A DNA stretch of 64,000 nt, taken from assembly GCA_950097015.1 (NCBI GenBank), contig CATNEN010000003.1, positions 11,375,501 through 11,439,500 on the forward strand, written 5' to 3'. This stretch comes from Macrostomum hystrix. Taxonomy: Eukaryota > Platyhelminthes > Macrostomidae. The notes beneath the pieces are model-generated. The model saw only the letters and a list, made by a program, of their open reading frames with translations, had not been told where the DNA came from and searched no databases. Shown in pieces: positions 59,630-64,000 of the stretch; within the stretch, counting starts at the first letter, position 1, and each line of letters begins with the position of its first letter. The position numbers were made by a program, and so were the translations under genes.

Positions 59630-62600
59630 TTCGCCAGAGACAATCGGGTGGCACAGCGGCTTCAACTACCAGCGGTGCTTCTGGTCGATCTAGACCAAGC
59701 GATTATGGCTCATTGCGCGGCGCTGGCTACGTGGCTTCGCATCAGGCTAGATTAAGAATCGAATCCGATGTTGATTCTGTTAGTTATGCGCCTGTCGATA
59801 GCATAGCCGAGGTAATTTATTGAACTGGGAGAGGCGATATGTATAGAAAAATAGATAATCGATCCGATATGTTTCGAAAATTACATTTTTTAGAATTAAG
59901 ATATTAAAATGTTTTGGAATTTAAACGTAAAAATCAAAATGGTGGCTCCAATTCTCTATTTAGTTTATTTGAGTCGTATCTACATACATTGCTAATTTTG
60001 TCTGTAAAATGATCCTATTTTGATAGCGGTTGGAGCGTCGGACTCACGAGTCAGGAGTTCGATTTCCGACTCCACTAAAACAATTTTTGTCCTTAGCGAA
60101 ACACTTTAGTCTGCATTTTTCATTTAGCCCAGCTTTTAAATGGATAGCGGCAATGTCTGGGGTAATTAGGGGTGGGTGTTGCTTACCAGTAGTCTATTGA
60201 CTAAACAGCCGTACGCAGCCTTTAATTGCGCTGAGCAGCAGCTGCTTCTATACTTTCGGCTATAATAAACTACTATTATTACTATTGTAACATGTTGTAA
60301 TTGCAATCCTGGCAGCGGCCGTATCTTTTAACTATTTCGTTTGTTCAAAATGTATAGAAATAAAAAAATTTTAACTGCCGATATGTATCGAAAAACACGT
60401 TTTTTTCTCATATAAAAAACAATAGGTCTCTGAGCGACAGCGCCTATTGGACACCTCGGGCGAGTGGTACTTCGAGTCCCAGCACGCTGTTAGCGGAGAA
60501 GAACTGCTCAGCGCCAAATTCGAGTCGCTAGATTATGACACCTGCGAGAACACACTGTGGGCAGCCGAGGATCAGTCTCGCACTGTATGGGATCTGCGTC
60601 GTATTGAAATCTGTCGCTGGCTAGTTCACCTATTAATTGGCATTGCCACCGGGGCGATCGCCTTCTTCATTGATTTATGCATTGAACAACTGGCCAAAGT
60701 GAAATATCGCTACGTTAAGACACTGTTAGATCGGTGCATTTTTCACGACTGCCTAATCTATGCACTGCTACTGTGGATCGCCTTCAACTTTGTTTTCGTA
60801 TTCATTGCCAGCTGTTTGACTGTGTTTGGCGAGCCTGTGGCTGCTGGTAGCGGCATACCGCAAATCAAATGCTACCTGAATGGCATTCAGGTTTGTGGCC
60901 TACAGTTTATTTTTGAAAGCTGATATTTTCAAGCTAGTAAATCTTCAGATTCTCAGCCAATAAAAACCTCATGAAGGTTCAGATTCTCAGGTTATAAAAA
61001 CCTCATGAAGGTTCAGATTCTCAGGCTATAAAAACCTCATGAAGGTTCAGATTCTCAGGCTATAAAATACCTCATGAAGGTTCAGATTCTCAGGCAATAA
61101 AAACCTCATGAAGGTTCAGATTTTCATGCAATAAATACCTCATGAAGATTCAGATTCTCAGGCTATAAAATACCTCATGAAGGTTCAGATTCTCAGGCTA
61201 TAAAATACCTCATGAAAGTCAGATTCTCAGGCTATAAAATACCTCATGAAGGTTCAGATTCTCAGGCAATAAAAACCTCATGAAGGTTCAGATTCTCAGG
61301 CTATAAAATACGTCATGAAGGTTCAGATTCTCAGGCTATAAAATACCTCATGAAGGTTCAGATTTTCATGCAATAAATTCCTCATGAAGATTCAGATTCT
61401 CAGGCTATAAAATACCTCATGAAGGTTCAGATTCTCAGGCAATAAAAACCTCATGAAGGTTCAGATTTTCATGCAATAAATACCTCATGAAGATTCAGAT
61501 TCTCAGGCTATAAAATACCTCATGAAGGTTCAGATTCTCAGGCTATAAAATACCTCATGAAGGTTCAGATTCTCAGGCTATAAAAACCTCATGAAGGTTC
61601 AGATTCTCAGGTTATAAAACCTCACGAAGGTTCAGATTCTCAGTCTGAAAAAATTAGCTATAAAATGTAAATTTGATTCCATTCTGCCATTACCTCCAGG
61701 TGCCCAGAGTTGTTCGCCTTCGCACTTTAATCTGCAAAGTGATGGGAGTTGCATTTTCAGTTGTCGGCGGCCTAGCCGTTGGCAAGGAGGGCCCAATGAT
61801 TCACTCCGGCAGCGTTGTCGGTGCCGGCCTCAGTCAGGGTCGAGCAGCGTCCTTCAAATTCGATCTGGGCATATTTGAATACTTTCGCACCGACGCCGAG
61901 AAGCGCGACTTTGTCAGCGGCGGAGCGGCCGCCGGAGTGGCCGCGGCATTCGGCGCTCCAATCGGCGGTGTTCTATTCGCCCTGGAGGAGGGCGCCAGCT
62001 TCTGGAATCAGGGCCTAACTTGGCGCATTTTCTTCTCGTCGATGACTTCTTCATTTACGTTGGCCTTCCTATTGGGCTTCTATCGCGGCGTGCCGTTCGA
62101 TTTGAGCAATCCTGGCCTAATTAGTTTCGGCAAATTTGATAAACTAGATTACGATCCGTTACACCTGGCCATATTCGCCTGCATGGGCGTTGTTGGCGGC
62201 CTATCTGGCGCTCTGTTTAACACGCTGAACGAGCATCTGACTAAATTCAGGCACCGCTATGTGACTAGTAGGCTGGGCCAGCTAACTGAAGCAGTTCTAG
62301 TGGCGTCAATCACAGCCGTGACTAGTTTCACTCTGATCTACACTGTGCGCACTTGTCAACCGTTGGGCTCCGATCAGATGGAATTTCCGGTGCAAATGTA
62401 CTGCCCGGATGGCAAATTCAGTTCCATGGCTGCGCTGCTATTCCAGACGCCAGAGGCTGCTGTTAGGTCTTTGTTTCACGATCCGGTTGGAACTTATTCT
62501 GTCACTGGCCTGTTAGCATTCTGCCTGCCCTACCTCATCATAGCAACCTGGACCTACGGTGTTATGGTTCCCAGCGGCCTGTTCATACCCAGCTTATTGA

Positions 62601-62986
62601 TTGGCGCCGCCTGGGGTCGCGGAGTTGGCATCGGATTAAATCTATTCTTCCCGACTCATTTCACTGATCCTGGAAAATTTGCTCTGATCGGAGCTGCTGC
62701 ACAGCTAGGCGGCATTGTGCGCATGACCATCTCATTGTCCGTTATCCTGATTGAAGCTACTGGCAATGTACTATTCGGCTTGCCAATTATGGTTGTACTG
62801 CTAGTTGCTAAATGGGTTGGCGATTTTTTTGGTCCGGGTATCTACGATCTGCATATTGAATTGGCTTCTGTACCGATTTTGCCATGGGAACCGCCTAGGC
62901 GCTCTGGCAGCGTATCAGCTCAGGCTGTCATGTCTTCTCCGGTCACTTGTCTGTATAGACAGGAGAGGGTTAGCAGGATCATTGAG
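59515..62986 (+). CDS. CLCN7: ClC-7 lysosomal chloride/proton exchanger, 3' end outside window
   Basis: 2Cl-/H+ antiporter of lysosomes; animal ClC-7 works with the subunit Ostm1 (family knowledge). Coding exons 59515-59811, 60426-60890 and 61700-62986, all phase 0, give the first 683 residues. A TTTTCAG acceptor at 59478 ends a 5'-UTR intron. The N-terminus has a Gln run, YGSL (YxxPhi) and ERQRLL (acidic dileucine), both lysosome-sorting types. ESLDYD and the whole membrane core match ClC-7 best. Key sites: GSGIP at 240-244, gating Glu284 in GKEGP, proton Glu351 in [11 protein letters not shown], and [20 protein letters not shown]. The sequence enters the first CBS region (VMSSPVTCL) and leaves the exon at a GTGAGT donor; the remaining CBS exons are beyond the window. 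Introns hold a SINE and two minisatellites. Confidence 0.95.
60022..60285 (+). mobile_element. tRNA-derived SINE, family B
   Basis: Diverged copy in ClC-7 intron 1: AGCGGTTGGAGCGTCGGACT (A box), GGAGTTCGATTTCC (B box), GGGGTGGGTG, then GTACGCAGCC. The tail is an ATT-rich microsatellite. Confidence 0.75.
60945..61648. repeat. 34-bp minisatellite in ClC-7 intron 2
   Basis: About 20 copies of a 34-bp unit containing GGTTCAGATTCTCAGGCTAT followed by AAAAACCTCATGAA. Variants include GCAATAAA and TTTTCATGCAATAAA. It fills nearly the whole intron and each unit has acceptor-like TTCTCAG/G. Confidence 0.95.
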
Positions 62987-63074
62987 GTGAGTAGTCGTAC
63001 AGTTCAGTTTTCTTCGTTTATTTGCTTCGCTTCTTTCACTCTTCCCGATTTCAAAAGAATAATTTATTGTCTGT

Positions 63075-63940
63075 CGTTCTACAGATTTCAGCCATTTTTA
63101 TTCCTTTTCTGTATCTTTTACTGATATCTTGTCATTTCACAGATCTTTTCTGTCATTTTTACAGATCCCTTCTGTCATTCACAGATCTCTTCTGTCATTT
63201 ACAGATCTTTTCTGTCATTTACAGATCTCCTTTTGTCATTTTACAGATCCCTTCTGTCATTTTACAGATCCTTCGGTCATTTTACAAATCCCTTCGTCAT
63301 TTTACAGATCCCTTCTGTCATTTACAGATCCCTTCTGTCATTTACAGATCTCCTTTTGTCATTTTACAGATCTCTTCTGTCATTTTACAGATCCCTTCGG
63401 TCATTTTACAGATCCCTTCGTCATTTTACAGATCCCTTCTGTCATTTACAGATCCCTTCTGTCATTTACAGATCCATTCTGTCATTTACAGATCCCTTCT
63501 GTCATTTACAGATCCATTCTGTCATTTACAGATCCCTTCTGTCATTTACAGATCCCTTCTGTCATTTACAGATCTCCTTTTGTCATTTTACAGATCCCTT
63601 CTGTCATTTTACAGATCTCTTCTGTCATTTTTACTGATCTCTTCTGTCATTTTACAGATCTCTTGTCATTTTTACTGATCTCTTCTGTCATTTTTACTGA
63701 TCTCTTCTGTCATTTTTACTGATCTCTTCTGTCATTTTACAGATCTCTTGTCATTTTTACTGATCTCTTGTCATTTTTACTGATCTCTTCTGTCATTTTA
63801 CAGATCTCTTGTCATTTTTACTGATCTTTTGTCATTTTTACTGATCTCTTGTCATTTTTACTGATCTCTTCTGTCATTTTACAGATCTCTTGTCATTTCA
63901 CATATCTTCTTTCATTTTTAGTTTTTTCTGTAATTTTTAA
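63075..63940. repeat. 20-bp minisatellite in ClC-7 intron 3
   Basis: About 42 copies of TTTACAGATCCCTTCTGTCA, shifting to TTTTTACTGATCTCTTGTCA on the right. Each unit contains TTTTACAG, a good 3' splice-site look-alike. Intron 3 continues past the window end. Confidence 0.93.
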
Positions 63941-64000
63941 TTACCTTTTCTGTCATTTTACCTCTCTAATATTGTCACATTTAATACTTATCTTTGTTTC

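Noticed and set aside
59455..59643. Minus frame with a poly-Leu run
   Set aside because: Antisense to the Gln run of ClC-7 exon 1.
57985..60285. Functional tRNA genes
   Set aside because: A- and B-box-like heads are present but the cloverleaf is incomplete and each is fused to a shared nontRNA body, so they are SINEs.
63022..63722. Plus frames repeating SFYRSLLSFTDPFCHLQI
   Set aside because: Translation of the 20-bp intron repeat after the ClC-7 donor.

Overview
This is nuclear DNA of a multicellular animal. Genes are split by GT/AG introns and encode animal families: PACSIN/syndapin, WDR70, lysosomal ClC-7, and a homeodomain protein with poly-Gln runs. There are also tRNA-derived SINEs and an LTR retrotransposon. 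The species cannot be fixed from sequence alone; a flatworm or another small invertebrate would fit, but that is a guess. Intergenic DNA is AT-rich. The dominant feature is tandem repeats: more than 20 separate minisatellites (units 15-39 bp) cover roughly 40% of the window. Nearly every intron longer than about 600 bp is filled by one array with its own unit.

Layout. 1-12,100: a run of minisatellites (units of 21, 23, 20, 20, 16, 20 and 15 bp), one minus-strand gene with a Gln/Pro-rich exon (3436-4364) and a broken SINE. 12,101-15,155: AT-rich flank. 15,156-28,559 (+): PACSIN/syndapin in 10 or 11 coding exons, with an F-BAR domain, two NPF motifs and a C-terminal SH3 domain; one exon carries an apparent one-base insertion. 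29,200-30,000: a 28-bp minisatellite. 30,390-32,354 (-): a degraded or mini-intron ORF and a three-exon gene with weak NDP-kinase-like similarity. 32,775-35,329 (-): a young LTR retrotransposon with apparently identical 372-bp LTRs. It has no pol, and its only substantial ORF encodes a CXXC-type zinc finger. 36,380-37,855 (-): a compact homeobox gene. 40,550-40,828 (-): an ankyrin-repeat fragment. 42,150-44,087 (-): the 3' part of an unrecognised gene. 46,672-47,348: a foldback/MITE-like element with 104-bp inverted repeats. 47,946-58,866 (+): WDR70 in six exons, with a 5.2-kb, 39-bp minisatellite in intron 4. 59,515 onward (+): the ClC-7 gene, running off the right edge before most of its CBS region.

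The genes do not form one pathway. PACSIN (endocytic membrane curvature) and ClC-7 (lysosomal 2Cl-/H+ exchange) both act in the endolysosomal system, but nothing here shows co-regulation. WDR70 and ClC-7 lie head-to-tail about 600 bp apart. Most interesting are the CXXC-carrying LTR element, the one-minisatellite-per-intron architecture with higher-order repeats, and a GA-rich minisatellite motif that recurs at six or more sites in both orientations.
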